A DNA stretch of 60,478 nt from Andreprevotia chitinilytica DSM 18519 (GCF_000711875.1 NZ_JONM01000025.1:1-60478), one strand, 5' to 3'; counted from the stretch's first letter, positions 33,993-43,289 are shown. Made by a program: numbers and translations. Notes: generated by a model not told the origin, from the letters alone.

Positions 33993-34757
33993 TCAAAATT
34001 CCAGCACTTGGCCTTGTTTGAGGCGCGAAAACGAGCGGTGCCGGCCATCCCGCAGGATTTCCCGCATCGTGAGTCTGGCATCCGCCGGTTTCAGGTGGGT
34101 GACGAGGATTTCGGCATCCTGCTTGAAACCGTGGATGGCGTGGAGCATCGATGCGGGCGAGAAATGGCGCGACGCGCGAGCGATTTTTTCCTCGCGGTTG
34201 CTGAAGGCGGTTTCCAGAATCAGGTAGTCGAGCTTGGGGCCGGTGTTGACCGCATCCCAAAAAGCGGCGCAATCGGTCGAATCGCCGCTGAACGCGAGCG
34301 CCCCGCGCTTGCTTTCCAGCAAATAGCCCACGGCCGGTACGGTGTGCTTGGCCGGCAGCGCCGTCACCTTGCCACCCGGCACAGCGCGGGTTTCGCCCAG
34401 CTCCATGGTGGCAAATTGCAACACCGGCGCTTCCGCGCTTGGAATGGTGGTGAAGTCAGGCCAGACCCGCCAATTGAAGATATGGGTCTTGAGCACATCC
34501 AGCGTCTCGGTCGTGGCATGGACGGTAATCGGCATGGTGCGGCTGGACACCACGGTATCCAACAGCATCGGCAGGCAGGCGATGTGATCCAGATGCGCGT
34601 GCGTGAGGAACACGTGATCAATCAGCTGTAGCTGTTTGTAGCTCAGCGCAGAGAGCCCCGTGCCGGCGTCGATCAATACGGAGTCGTCGAGCAGGAAACA
34701 TGTCGTCCTGTTCGCTCCGCCGATGCCGCCGCTGCAGCCGAGAATTCGTAGTCGCAT
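33993..34757 (-). CDS. Metallo-beta-lactamase-fold hydrolase, class II cyclic-nucleotide phosphodiesterase-like
   Basis: A 254-residue cytoplasmic enzyme with the motif THAHLDH (HxHxDH) near residue 53, an Asp in FSGDSTDC, and a late histidine in LVTHLKPADAR. The N-terminus MRLRILGCSGGIGG and spacing resemble the PDEase_II branch, which hydrolyses cAMP in fungi and some bacteria; other members are RNase Z-like or of unknown substrate. It lies directly after an adenylate cyclase gene and 3 bp before the GAF-ATPase gene, which supports a cAMP-removing role (inference). Confidence 0.75.
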   Translation of the reverse strand: MRLRILGCSGGIGGANRTTCFLLDDSVLIDAGTGLSALSYKQLQLIDHVFLTHAHLDHIACLPMLLDTVVSSRTMPITVHATTETLDVLKTHIFNWRVWPDFTTIPSAEAPVLQFATMELGETRAVPGGKVTALPAKHTVPAVGYLLESKRGALAFSGDSTDCAAFWDAVNTGPKLDYLILETAFSNREEKIARASRHFSPASMLHAIHGFKQDAEILVTHLKPADARLTMREILRDGRHRSFSRLKQGQVLEF

Positions 34758-34833
34758 GCTAGGTTTTCGATGTGTGGGCTATTTGATCGATCTGATGTAT
34801 CGAATGATTGTCGATGGACGGCATGAGCCGGCC

Positions 34834-37044
34834 TCACTTGGATTCAGCAACGTGCACGCCATCCCAGTCATCGGGGGGTGGGTTCTTCCGGAAGCCGGCG
34901 ATCCGCTCCAGGTACACCTTGAAAAGCTTGCTGTCCGGCGCGGCACGTTGCAGGTTCAACAGCTGCAGCTCAGCCAAATCCCATTCACGCGCCCGATAAA
35001 GGCGCAGCACCTCGCCAAACAACACGGCGCTTTTTTCCGCCGCGGCATCCGGCGTCACGCCAAGCGGCTCATAGATCGCCACGGCTTCATGACGACCAAT
35101 GACGCGAATACGGTCGATTTCACGATAGATGATGCCGCGCGTAGCGTCGTGGGTTTCTTCGCCCACCAGCACGCCAACGCCGTAGTACTTGGTCTGCCCT
35201 TCCAGACGGGAGGCCAGATTCACCGCATCGCCCATCACGGTGTAGGCCATGCGGAATTGCGAACCCATGTCGCCCACGGTCATATGCCCGGTATTCACAC
35301 CGACCCCGACACTGATCGGCGGCCAGTTGGCGGCGACCAGCTTCGGGTTGAGCGCGGCAATCGCCACCTGAATCTCCATCGCGGCCAGCACGGCGTTGGT
35401 GGCATGATCCGGGTCGTAAACCGGAGCGCCCCAGAACGCCATCACGCAGTCACCCATGTACTTGTCGATGGTGCCAAGCCGCTTGTGGCTGATCACGCTG
35501 GAAATCTCGGTCAGGAAGGTGTTCATGTAATTCGCCAGCTGATCGGCCGGCAACCCTTCCGAAATCTTGGTGAAACTGCGCACATCGGTGAACAGCGCCG
35601 TCAGCTGCCGGCTCTGGCCGACCATGGTGTATTTTTCCGGGTCCTCGCTCATCTTCTGCACGAGGGCTGGCACAACGTATTGGCCGAACAGCTTTGTAAA
35701 CTGCCGTGACCGGCGGGAGACGAAGAAATAGCCATATGCCATGTTGAGCACATACAGCATCGCCACCAGCAGCAACGCATTGGCAAACGGCAAATCCAGC
35801 CGTGCATGCTGCCACAGCCACACGTTGCCGAACGCCAGCAGCGCGATCACGACGGCGCAGATTGAGGTCGCCACCAGGGGGGCTCGCGTCAGCAGCACCC
35901 AGATCACCAGTGGGCCGATGAAGAGCAGGAGCAGGAATTCCGCGCCCAGCAAGTAACCCGGTTTCTGCGGCAAGTTGCCATCGAGAATGCCGGCGATCAT
36001 GTTGGCGTGCACTTCCACACCGGGGTAGGCCTCGCCCACCGGTGTCACCCGCAAATCCTTGAGGCCCGGTGCGGTGGTGCCCAGCAGCACGATCCGGTCG
36101 CGCAGCACGTCGGCCGGGACTTTGCCATCGAGCACGTCGATCACGGAAACATAAGGAAAGCTGCGTTCGCTGCCGCGATAGGGCACCAGCGCCCAACCGT
36201 GCGGATCGGTGGGCAGCTGGCGATCACCGAGCATGAAGCCTTCGAGTACTGGTTGGCCGGCTTCGGCGAGCAATGGCCGGAATGGCGGATCGCCCAGCGC
36301 CAGCCGCGCCAGCGCCAGCGATAGCGCCGGGTAATAGGCATCGCCAATCCGCGCCACCAAGGGTACGTGGCGGGTTTCGCCATCCGCATCAACGACCGGC
36401 ACAAAGTGTCCGCCGTGTGGGGTTGCATCCTGCAGCACCGGCAGATTGGCGCCGTAATGCTGACCCGAGGTCAAATCATTCGCCACCGCAGCCAAAGCCG
36501 AGGCCCCCAGGATTGGCGGCGGCAATTGCCCGCTGGACACCGCGCCGGCTTCGTTACTGTAGTAAAAACCGGTGACGACACCGCGCTTGGTCAGCGCAGC
36601 GCCAAACAGATGATCGTTGTCGAGTTTGGGGGCCAACTTGGCCAGTTCAGCCGAGAATTCGGCATTGCCCTTGAAGGTGGTTTGCGCCAGTTGCTTGAGC
36701 ACGGGCAAACCGGTGCTCTCGTCGGGCTCGGCGAACACCACGTCGAAGCCGGCGGCGCGGATGTGGTAGCGGTCGAACAGCGAATCCATCAGCGCCGCGA
36801 GCTTGCTGCGTTGCCACGGCCAATGCCCAAGCGCTGCCAGGCTCTTTTCGTCGATATCGACGATGACCACCCGCGGATCATGCCCGCCCGGCATCGCCAA
36901 GCGCAGGCGGACGTCGTACAGGTAGTCCTCGAGCCGTTCGATCGCCGGCAACCGCACGACGCCAACCACGTGCGCCAGCAACAGCACGATGCACACGCAG
37001 CTCATCAAGAGCTGCTGCCAATTTCGTGTGAGCCAGCGTTTCAT
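34834..37044 (-). CDS. CHASE2-domain membrane adenylate cyclase (class III)
   Basis: A 736-residue inner-membrane sensor. A first span (about 12-30) is followed by a periplasmic CHASE2 domain (RVVIVDIDEKSLAALGHWPW, then AAGFDVVFAEPD). Three grouped spans follow, then the cyclase domain (about 479-660). Metal aspartates are D487 (LFTDVRSFT) and D532 (YMGD). K528 and D606 are the Lys-Asp pair that favours ATP over GTP, and R613 is the transition-state arginine, so it should make cAMP. A helical tail of about 75 residues ends the protein. It is fourth in the cluster, 33 bp after the FHA gene and 76 bp before the phosphodiesterase-like gene. The CHASE2 ligand is unknown. Confidence 0.9.
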   Translation of the reverse strand: MKRWLTRNWQQLLMSCVCIVLLLAHVVGVVRLPAIERLEDYLYDVRLRLAMPGGHDPRVVIVDIDEKSLAALGHWPWQRSKLAALMDSLFDRYHIRAAGFDVVFAEPDESTGLPVLKQLAQTTFKGNAEFSAELAKLAPKLDNDHLFGAALTKRGVVTGFYYSNEAGAVSSGQLPPPILGASALAAVANDLTSGQHYGANLPVLQDATPHGGHFVPVVDADGETRHVPLVARIGDAYYPALSLALARLALGDPPFRPLLAEAGQPVLEGFMLGDRQLPTDPHGWALVPYRGSERSFPYVSVIDVLDGKVPADVLRDRIVLLGTTAPGLKDLRVTPVGEAYPGVEVHANMIAGILDGNLPQKPGYLLGAEFLLLLFIGPLVIWVLLTRAPLVATSICAVVIALLAFGNVWLWQHARLDLPFANALLLVAMLYVLNMAYGYFFVSRRSRQFTKLFGQYVVPALVQKMSEDPEKYTMVGQSRQLTALFTDVRSFTKISEGLPADQLANYMNTFLTEISSVISHKRLGTIDKYMGDCVMAFWGAPVYDPDHATNAVLAAMEIQVAIAALNPKLVAANWPPISVGVGVNTGHMTVGDMGSQFRMAYTVMGDAVNLASRLEGQTKYYGVGVLVGEETHDATRGIIYREIDRIRVIGRHEAVAIYEPLGVTPDAAAEKSAVLFGEVLRLYRAREWDLAELQLLNLQRAAPDSKLFKVYLERIAGFRKNPPPDDWDGVHVAESK

Positions 37045-37077
37045 CGCGGTCGCCGTCGATCGATCAGTGCGACACGG

Positions 37078-37785
37078 TCAATGGGTGAAGAACGCCATCT
37101 GCACCCCCAACAACTCGATGAGATCTTCCTCATTGAGCTGGCGCGCGGCATTGCCGATTTCCGTGCCGTTCACCCGCGGCGTGGTCGCACCTTCGACATG
37201 GGTGATGAAGTAGCCTTGCGGACGGCGCGTAATCACCGCCACCTGCACACCAGCTTTGCCGAGCGTGGTCAGATTCTTGGTCAGCGGCAATTCGCGGCCG
37301 GCATTGGCACCCGTCAACACCTTGACGACGCCGAGCTTGACCGGCTCGGCGGGTGCTTGCGGCGCAGCGGCCGCTTGTGGTGCCGCGGGTTGCTGCACGG
37401 GCTTGGGAGGCGCAGCGGCACCCCCCCCAGGTGGCGCACGCAACATCATGGTCTTTTCAAAATCGGTTCCTTCCGTCGCGCTGCCGGGCGCGTCTTGCGC
37501 CTCTTTCCAGAACTTGATCACGTATTTGCCGATGGTGACTTCATCGCCGTCTTGCAACAGCTGGCGCTTGACCGGGCTGCCGTTCAGGATCGTGCCGTTG
37601 GTGCTATCCAGGTCTTCAACGAAGACATCGCGTCCGACGGTGGTAATCGCCGCGTGCTCGCCTGACACCGCCAGATTGTCGATCTGCAGGTCGTTGTTGG
37701 CCCGCCGGCCGATGGTGAACCGGTCGCGGTTCAGGCGGAATTCCTTGATGACGTTGCCTTCCAGGCAGAGCAGTAATTTGGCCAT
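37078..37785 (-). CDS. Two-FHA-domain phosphothreonine adaptor protein
   Basis: A 235-residue cytoplasmic protein. FHA domain 1 (about 5-95) keeps the phosphopeptide-binding residues: FTIGRRANND, SGEHAAI and DSTNGTILNG. A linker follows with DFEKTMML (T112) and a long Pro/Ala stretch. FHA domain 2 (about 155-235) is degenerate and lacks SxxH. T112 in an acidic-hydrophobic context is a candidate kinase site, by analogy with GarA/OdhI-like FHA proteins that bind their own phosphothreonine. The start at 37785 (MAKLLLCLEG) fits the domain; the frame is open to 37815. It is encoded between the phosphatase and the cyclase. Confidence 0.88.
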   Translation of the reverse strand: MAKLLLCLEGNVIKEFRLNRDRFTIGRRANNDLQIDNLAVSGEHAAITTVGRDVFVEDLDSTNGTILNGSPVKRQLLQDGDEVTIGKYVIKFWKEAQDAPGSATEGTDFEKTMMLRAPPGGGAAAPPKPVQQPAAPQAAAAPQAPAEPVKLGVVKVLTGANAGRELPLTKNLTTLGKAGVQVAVITRRPQGYFITHVEGATTPRVNGTEIGNAARQLNEEDLIELLGVQMAFFTH

Positions 37786-37863
37786 TGATATTTTCTCGTC
37801 AGTTCTCAAAACCATTCACAAAGCCCGCGGCGCAGCGCTCCGGCCAGTCGGGTGAAGCAGTTG

Positions 37864-38691
37864 CTAGCTTAACCAGGCGGCCAGACGCGACCACAGCCCC
37901 CAATGCGCCGGGTATTCGCGCTTGATCGCCACCAGAATCACGGAAATATTGTCACGGCCGCCGTTGTCGTTGGCCTGTTGCACCAGTTGCCCCGCCGCCA
38001 GCGGCAGATTGCCGGACAGCGCCATCAGTTGTTCGCCCAACTCGCTGTCGTCCACCATATCGGACAGTCCGTCCGAACAAAAGAGATACACATCACCCGG
38101 TTGCGTTTCGAATTCTGACAATTCGACCTCAACGTCTTCTTCGATGCCCACTGCGCGCGTCACGAGATTCTTGTTCGCCGAATAGCGGGCTTCTTCGGGT
38201 GTGATCAGCCCGCTATCGATCTGCTCTTGCAGCAGCGAATGATCCCGCGTGAGCTGCATGAACTCCTCGCCGCGCATGCGGTAGAGCCGCGAATCGCCAA
38301 CGTGCGCCACCAGGATGCGGTTATCGAAGAACACCCCCGCCACCAAGGTCGTGCCCATGCCGGCGCATTGCGGCTGGCTTTGTGCGGTGCCGTAAATGGA
38401 GACGTTCGCTTGCCGCACCGACTCCGCGAGCAAGTCATACGCAGCGGGCAAGGTGCGGCCACGCAAGGGGCGATGCGGCGGGTGCTGGCCCAGCAGCTCC
38501 CGCAGGTTGTGGCTGATCACCTCGACCGCGATGCCGCTGGCCACTTCACCAGCGTTATAGCCCCCCATGCCGTCCGCCAACACCACGAAGCCCGCTTCCG
38601 CGTCGAACCCGATCGCGTCCTCGTTGTGCTCACGCACCAAGCCAGGGTTGGTCAGGCCAGCGATTTCCAATGCTTGAATCAGGCTAACCAT
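37864..38691 (-). CDS. PP2C-type Ser/Thr protein phosphatase (Stp1/PppA-like)
   Basis: A 275-residue cytoplasmic phosphatase with the metal-binding motifs of PPM enzymes in order: TNPGLVREHNEDAIG, VVLADGMGGYNAGEVAS, AGMGTTLVAG, ILVAHVGDSRLYR, FCSDGLSDMV and NDNGGRDNISVILV. It should reverse the action of the kinase encoded immediately upstream (51 bp apart). A short tail after residue 260 (HWGLWSRLAAWLS) is amphipathic and might touch the membrane. Confidence 0.93.
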   Translation of the reverse strand: MVSLIQALEIAGLTNPGLVREHNEDAIGFDAEAGFVVLADGMGGYNAGEVASGIAVEVISHNLRELLGQHPPHRPLRGRTLPAAYDLLAESVRQANVSIYGTAQSQPQCAGMGTTLVAGVFFDNRILVAHVGDSRLYRMRGEEFMQLTRDHSLLQEQIDSGLITPEEARYSANKNLVTRAVGIEEDVEVELSEFETQPGDVYLFCSDGLSDMVDDSELGEQLMALSGNLPLAAGQLVQQANDNGGRDNISVILVAIKREYPAHWGLWSRLAAWLS

Positions 38692-38742
38692 ATTGTTTTC
38701 ATCTAACCGTTGGTTCGTTTTTGAGCGTCTTCAATCAACCCG

Positions 38743-41262
38743 TCAACCCGCCGCGTCGCGTGCCTTGAGGCCCGTTTCCAGCTTGAGCAGTGCCGCAGCA
38801 AAATGGGCGCCGCTCTGGAAGCGGGTGTCGATGTTCTTTTGCAGTGCTTTCATGATAATCGCCGCCAACATGCCCGGCATCTTCGGGTTCAGAGTGCGCG
38901 GGTCGGTCGGGTCGGTATTGGCAATGCGATACATCAGCTCCGCCATCGAATCACCCGTGAACGGCAACGCACCAGCCGACAGCTGATACAGCATCACGCC
39001 CAGCGAAAAGAGATCGGAGCGGCCGTCGATCTTGTGACCGGACAACTGCTCCGGCGACATGTACGACGGCGTACCCAGCACCATGCCGGTCTTGGTCTTG
39101 GATGAATCGGTGATGCGCGCGATGCCGAAATCGGTGACTTTGACGGTCTTGGTTTCCGGTTCGTACATGATGTTGGCTGGCTTGATATCGCGATGCACCA
39201 CGTTCTGCTTATGGGCGTAGTCAAGCGCATCGGCCACTTGCCGCACGATCGCCAGCACATCGAGCAGCGGCAGCAATTGGCCGGCCTTGATATAGGGCGT
39301 CAGATCACGCCCTTTGAGGAATTCCATCGCGATGTAACAGAGATCGTGTTCCTCGCCGGCATCGAAGATGGTGACGATATTCGGGTGGTTGAGCCGGCCG
39401 GCCGTCTCCGCCTCACGGAAGAAGCGCTCGCGCGCCTCCTGCAACATGTCTGCTTCGAACTCCTGCCCCAACGCCATGGTCTTGATTGCGACCACGCGGC
39501 CAATCTTGGGGTCGGTACCTTGATAGACCACGCCCATCGCGCCCTTGCCCAGCTCCTTCGTCACCTGGTAACGGCCCAGCATCGGCTTTTCCACTTCGCC
39601 ACCCGCCAGCAATACGGTGCCGCCGGGGCTGGAACCGCCACCGCCGAGAATCACTGTCTCGGACAACTGCTGGGCGCGTTTGAGCTTCGCTTCCAGATCC
39701 TTGAACTTGGGATTGAAACCAGCCATGTAGCGGTAGACGTTTTCCGCTTTGTTGAACTGGCGCTTGCGCTCGAAATCCAGTGCCAGGTTGTAGAGGATCT
39801 CCAGCATGCCGTCGTCGAGCGGCACCTTGCGGAATTTGTCGAACGCCAGATCGAGCTGGCCTTGCCCCTGGAATGCCAAGCCGAGCATGCGGTTGGATTC
39901 AGCCGAATCAGCGGAGCTCTTTTGCTCCTTCTCTTCAGTCATCAGGTAGCGCTTGGTGGTCAACACGCCATGCCCGACCAGCAACAACAGACCCGGCCCC
40001 ACCAGCGGCACCCATAGCATCGCTTGCGTCATCAACACGAAATGCGCGGCCACCAGCAGCAAGAACACACCGCCCGTGATCCCCGCCCCCGCGCCGGCCT
40101 TGAGTCGCGGCAATGCCACCGTCAGGTAGACGGCAACGAGCAAGGTGACGATCAGGCTGGCCAGCACCGCCCACCACGGCGACACGAAGTAGTGCTGCTC
40201 CAGCAAAGCGGACAAGGTATTCGCTGCCAGTAGCACTGGCGGCTCGGCAGCGGAGACCGGGGTGACCAGCGACGCGCCGACGCCCAGCGCAGTCGCGCCG
40301 ATCAGCACGATCTTGCCGCGGTATTTCTCGACCGGAATCTTGCCGGCGTAAACGTCGTAGAAAGAATCGACCTGGAATGGCGATGCGCCGTCGGCCCCCC
40401 GGTAGAAGTACGGCCGGAAGGTCGCGTCCGGACTGATCGGGATATGCACGTTGCCCAGCGACAACGACTCACCCGGCACCAGCTTGATGTCCTTCGCTTT
40501 CAGATTCAGCCCGTAGGCCGCGCCCAGCAGCGGGTAGGTCGGGAAAATCTGGTCGTAATAGCGCACGGCAAGCGGAATCGTCCGCACCACGCCGTCAACG
40601 TCCGGCAGCTCCGCCTCGCCCGCCACGCCGATCGCCTTGCTGCCGATCTCCGGAATCGGCCAGACGGCGGCATTGACGGAAATGGGCCAACTATTGGCCG
40701 CATCGCGGCCGGCATCCAGCCGGGTCTTGCTGACAAAATCAGGCAGGGGCTTGTCTTGCGCGCCCTTGGATTCGCCGACCTGAAACAGCATCGGCAACAT
40801 CACATTACCAGCGTGGGCAATGCTGTTGGCCAATTGCTTGTCGACATCCAGCGCAGCAATCGAGGCATTGAGTTCTTGTGGAAAATCAGCCGGAAACGAG
40901 GCGGCTTGGGCATCGACGCGTGTTTTGAGTTTTTGCAGCGCGACAAGGCCGCGATCTTTTTGCGGCTCGGTGAAGAAGATGGTGGAAGCGAGCACACGCG
41001 GCTGGGCTGCCGCGAGCTTGTCGATGAATTGGGCGTGGATTTCACGCGACCACGGCCAGCGACCAATGTTGTCGAGGCTTTGCTGATCGATGGCAATGAT
41101 GGCGATCTTGTCGTTCGGCGTGCGCGAGGTCATGCGCACGCCTGCATCGTAGGCCCGGCTTTCGATGCCGGAGATAAGCGGCGTCAGCCACCACGCGGCC
41201 AGATAGACCGCGACGACGACCAGCCCGACCACCCAATCGCGCCGCCAGATTCCCCGTTTCAT
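38743..41262 (-). CDS. CHASE2-domain membrane Ser/Thr protein kinase
   Basis: An 839-residue inner-membrane kinase (843 if the ATG at 41274 is used; numbers here follow the longer form). It has span 1 (about 14-34), periplasmic CHASE2 domain (about 35-345; KIAIIAIDQQSLDNIGRWPW), three grouped spans (366-438), a TPR-like helical region (about 465-535) and a kinase domain (568-835). Catalytic residues are intact: K598, HRD 694-696, DFG 715-717, and the GKGAMG loop; APE is replaced by SPE. T540 (SETVILGG) and T553 (GGTVLLAG) just before the kinase domain lie in FHA-ligand-like contexts, recalling T112 of the FHA protein. This order, sensor outside and kinase at the C-terminus, is unlike PknB. 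First gene of the seven-gene cluster. Confidence 0.92.
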   Translation of the reverse strand: MKRGIWRRDWVVGLVVVAVYLAAWWLTPLISGIESRAYDAGVRMTSRTPNDKIAIIAIDQQSLDNIGRWPWSREIHAQFIDKLAAAQPRVLASTIFFTEPQKDRGLVALQKLKTRVDAQAASFPADFPQELNASIAALDVDKQLANSIAHAGNVMLPMLFQVGESKGAQDKPLPDFVSKTRLDAGRDAANSWPISVNAAVWPIPEIGSKAIGVAGEAELPDVDGVVRTIPLAVRYYDQIFPTYPLLGAAYGLNLKAKDIKLVPGESLSLGNVHIPISPDATFRPYFYRGADGASPFQVDSFYDVYAGKIPVEKYRGKIVLIGATALGVGASLVTPVSAAEPPVLLAANTLSALLEQHYFVSPWWAVLASLIVTLLVAVYLTVALPRLKAGAGAGITGGVFLLLVAAHFVLMTQAMLWVPLVGPGLLLLVGHGVLTTKRYLMTEEKEQKSSADSAESNRMLGLAFQGQGQLDLAFDKFRKVPLDDGMLEILYNLALDFERKRQFNKAENVYRYMAGFNPKFKDLEAKLKRAQQLSETVILGGGGSSPGGTVLLAGGEVEKPMLGRYQVTKELGKGAMGVVYQGTDPKIGRVVAIKTMALGQEFEADMLQEARERFFREAETAGRLNHPNIVTIFDAGEEHDLCYIAMEFLKGRDLTPYIKAGQLLPLLDVLAIVRQVADALDYAHKQNVVHRDIKPANIMYEPETKTVKVTDFGIARITDSSKTKTGMVLGTPSYMSPEQLSGHKIDGRSDLFSLGVMLYQLSAGALPFTGDSMAELMYRIANTDPTDPRTLNPKMPGMLAAIIMKALQKNIDTRFQSGAHFAAALLKLETGLKARDAAG

Positions 41263-41280
41263 CCCCAATCCCATGGGTGC

Positions 41281-41339
41281 CGTTCACAAAAGCCCGCTGT
41301 CTGCGCATCGCAGGCCTGGCCAGCGGGCTTTTGTGAACG
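41281..41339. repeat. Variable-arm palindrome, family C (divergent copy 4)
   Basis: Perfect 19-bp arms CGTTCACAAAAGCCCGCTG and CAGCGGGCTTTTGTGAACG. The core is shortened, keeping only TGTCTGCGC of the family core. It lies just upstream of the kinase gene, in the cluster's promoter region. Confidence 0.65.
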
Positions 41340-41471
41340 ACATCCTGCTTTATTTAGATTCTTTAATTGATAGCTGATTTGTCAGCTTATTGGAGCTTGA
41401 TTTAACAGGGTTTGTATTCGTTTGTCATGCGCGTCACACTCTGGACACATCAAGGGCCAGTGGCGAACAGC
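41340..41471 (-). promoter_or_regulatory. AT-rich region upstream of the signalling cluster
   Basis: This stretch between mtgA and the kinase gene is AT-rich and contains the palindrome AGCTGATTTGTCAGCT (41372-41387). I expect the cluster promoter here, but no clear -35/-10 pair stands out. Confidence 0.35.
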
Positions 41472-42179
41472 TTATGGAATATCCGCGTAGGGCAAACGGC
41501 GCTGAATGATCGCCGCCTTGCGCAATAATTTGCGGTCGCTGCGATGGTCATCGTAATAACGCGGATTGGGCACCATCGCCGCCAATTTGGCCGCTTGCCC
41601 CGTGCCAAGATTGGCAGCGCTGGTGTTGTAGTAGTGGCGTGCCGCAGCGTCTGCGCCGAATACGCCATTACCCCACTCGATCACGTTCAGATAAATCTCG
41701 AAGATGCGGCGCTTGTCGAGCAGGTGTTCGAGCATGACGGTGATGACTGCTTCCTCGGTCTTGCGCCAGGGCGTGCGGCCGGATGACAGGAACAGGTTCT
41801 TTGCCAGCTGCTGGCTGATGGTCGAACCGCCAGCCACGATGCGGCCTTTTTTCAGGTTTTTCTCCCACGCCACCTGAATACCTTCCCAATCGAAACCGTC
41901 GTGATCGAGGAACTTGGCGTCTTCACTCGCCACCAACGCCCGCTTGAGATTGGGCGAAATCTGGCCGTACGGCACCCATTTGTGATGCAGCTCTGCCTCC
42001 GGGTCTTCCTGCTGCAGCCGTGCCAATCCTTCCTCCATGAAGGCAGTGACGTCCGGGTTGTGATCGCGCCACCACCAGACGTGCAGGAAAATCCACAGGT
42101 TCCACAGCAACACGAACAGAACAAGCGCCAGCAGGATGCGGCCCACCCACCAGCCGACTGAATGCCTTGCCTTCGCCAT
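41472..42179 (-). CDS. mtgA: Monofunctional biosynthetic peptidoglycan transglycosylase
   Basis: A 235-residue inner-membrane GT51 glycosyltransferase polymerising lipid II glycan chains. One N-terminal span (about 14-37) is followed by the GT51 motifs: SEDAKFLDHDGFDWEGI with the catalytic Glu, GGSTISQQLAKNLFLS, RKTEEAVITVMLE and KRRIFEIYLNVIEWGNG. Length matches MtgA. The ATG at 42179 is preferred over a TTG at 42197. It follows aroE on the same strand with a 197-bp gap containing a family E palindrome. Confidence 0.95.
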   Translation of the reverse strand: MAKARHSVGWWVGRILLALVLFVLLWNLWIFLHVWWWRDHNPDVTAFMEEGLARLQQEDPEAELHHKWVPYGQISPNLKRALVASEDAKFLDHDGFDWEGIQVAWEKNLKKGRIVAGGSTISQQLAKNLFLSSGRTPWRKTEEAVITVMLEHLLDKRRIFEIYLNVIEWGNGVFGADAAARHYYNTSAANLGTGQAAKLAAMVPNPRYYDDHRSDRKLLRKAAIIQRRLPYADIP

Positions 42180-42268
42180 AAGAATTTCGCCAATCAAAAC
42201 AAGAGGAAACGGGGCGGATTATACCGGGCCGCAGGCATTGCGATTGATTTGCTTACAAGAAGCACTTC

Positions 42269-42373
42269 GTAGCCCGGACAGCTTGCTGGCCGGGGCCGCT
42301 GCATGTGAAGCAAGACCTTGCCGAGGGTTCATTGACATAACGCCCCCGGCCGGCAAAGCCGTCTCCGGGCTAC
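42269..42373. repeat. Dispersed palindrome, family E (copy 2)
   Basis: GTAGCCCGGACAGCTTGCTG ... GGCAAAGCCGTCTCCGGGCT, an imperfect version of 18233-18336. Its right end lies directly at the aroE stop. Confidence 0.7.
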
Positions 42374-42376
42374 CTG

Positions 42377-43192
42377 TCAAAGCGCTGCACGCAGGGCGGT
42401 GAGCACCGGCGCAATATCCGGGCGCTTGCCGGTCCACAACGCAAATGCCTCAGCGGCCTGGCCGACCAGCATGCCAAGCCCGTCAACGCGTGATGCCACG
42501 CCCGCTTCGCGCGCCTGCGCCAGAAACGGCGTTTCATCACGGCCGTACATCATGTCGTAGGCCAGTGCGCCGGACGCAAACACGCCGGATGGCAAGGGAA
42601 TACGCTCGCCGCCAAGGCTGGCCGATGTGGCATTGATGACGATGTCGAACTCGTCGTACACCTCGTCAAAACCTACCCCGGTCAAAGGTCGCGTCACGCG
42701 ACTGGCGAATTCGTCCGCTAGCGCAACGGCCTTGCTGGCGGTGCGATTGGCAATGGCAATCGCGGCAGGTTTTTGCTCCGCCAGCGGCAAGATCACCCCG
42801 CGCGCTGCGCCGCCCGCGCCAAGCAGCAGGATGCGTTTATCCACCAAGGTGGCGTGGCGCAGCACATCGGCCACCAACCCTGCGCCATCGGTGTTGTCGC
42901 CGAGCAGTTGGCCATCGTCCTGCCGTAACAGCGTATTCACCGCACCGGCCGCTTCGGCACGCGGCGTAAGCACGTCCGCCAATGCGAACGCCTGTTCCTT
43001 GAACGGTACGGTGACATTGCAGCCGCGACCGCCCTCGGACATGAATGCCCGGAGCGTGCCCTCGAACCCATCAAGCGGCGCAAACAGCCGCTCGTAGCTG
43101 AAATCGCTCAGGCCAAACTGGGCTGCGAACGCAGCATGGATTTGTGGGGACTTGCTGTGGGCAACCGGATTGCCGACGACGACATAGCGCAT
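42377..43192 (-). CDS. aroE: Shikimate dehydrogenase (NADP)
   Basis: A 271-residue enzyme reducing 3-dehydroshikimate in the chorismate pathway. It has the substrate-site [19 protein letters not shown], the catalytic Lys in [23 protein letters not shown], the Rossmann GAGGAARGV and NADP-site ANRTASKA, and the late [17 protein letters not shown]. The ATG at 43192 gives the standard length; another at 43219 is possible, and neither has a strong ribosome site. Between a DUF1631 gene and mtgA, all on one strand. Confidence 0.96.
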   Translation of the reverse strand: MRYVVVGNPVAHSKSPQIHAAFAAQFGLSDFSYERLFAPLDGFEGTLRAFMSEGGRGCNVTVPFKEQAFALADVLTPRAEAAGAVNTLLRQDDGQLLGDNTDGAGLVADVLRHATLVDKRILLLGAGGAARGVILPLAEQKPAAIAIANRTASKAVALADEFASRVTRPLTGVGFDEVYDEFDIVINATSASLGGERIPLPSGVFASGALAYDMMYGRDETPFLAQAREAGVASRVDGLGMLVGQAAEAFALWTGKRPDIAPVLTALRAAL

Positions 43193-43289
43193 GGAAGGAT
43201 TCAGATGAGGGGAAAACATGGAGGGATCGGGCTCGCAGCGTGATTCGCAGGCAAACGTACGAGCGGGGATGGCACTGCGGCAACGCGGC

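Noticed and set aside
36367-37665. A 432-codon plus-strand frame opposite the cyclase and FHA genes
   Set aside because: It spans two real minus-strand genes and has no protein character.
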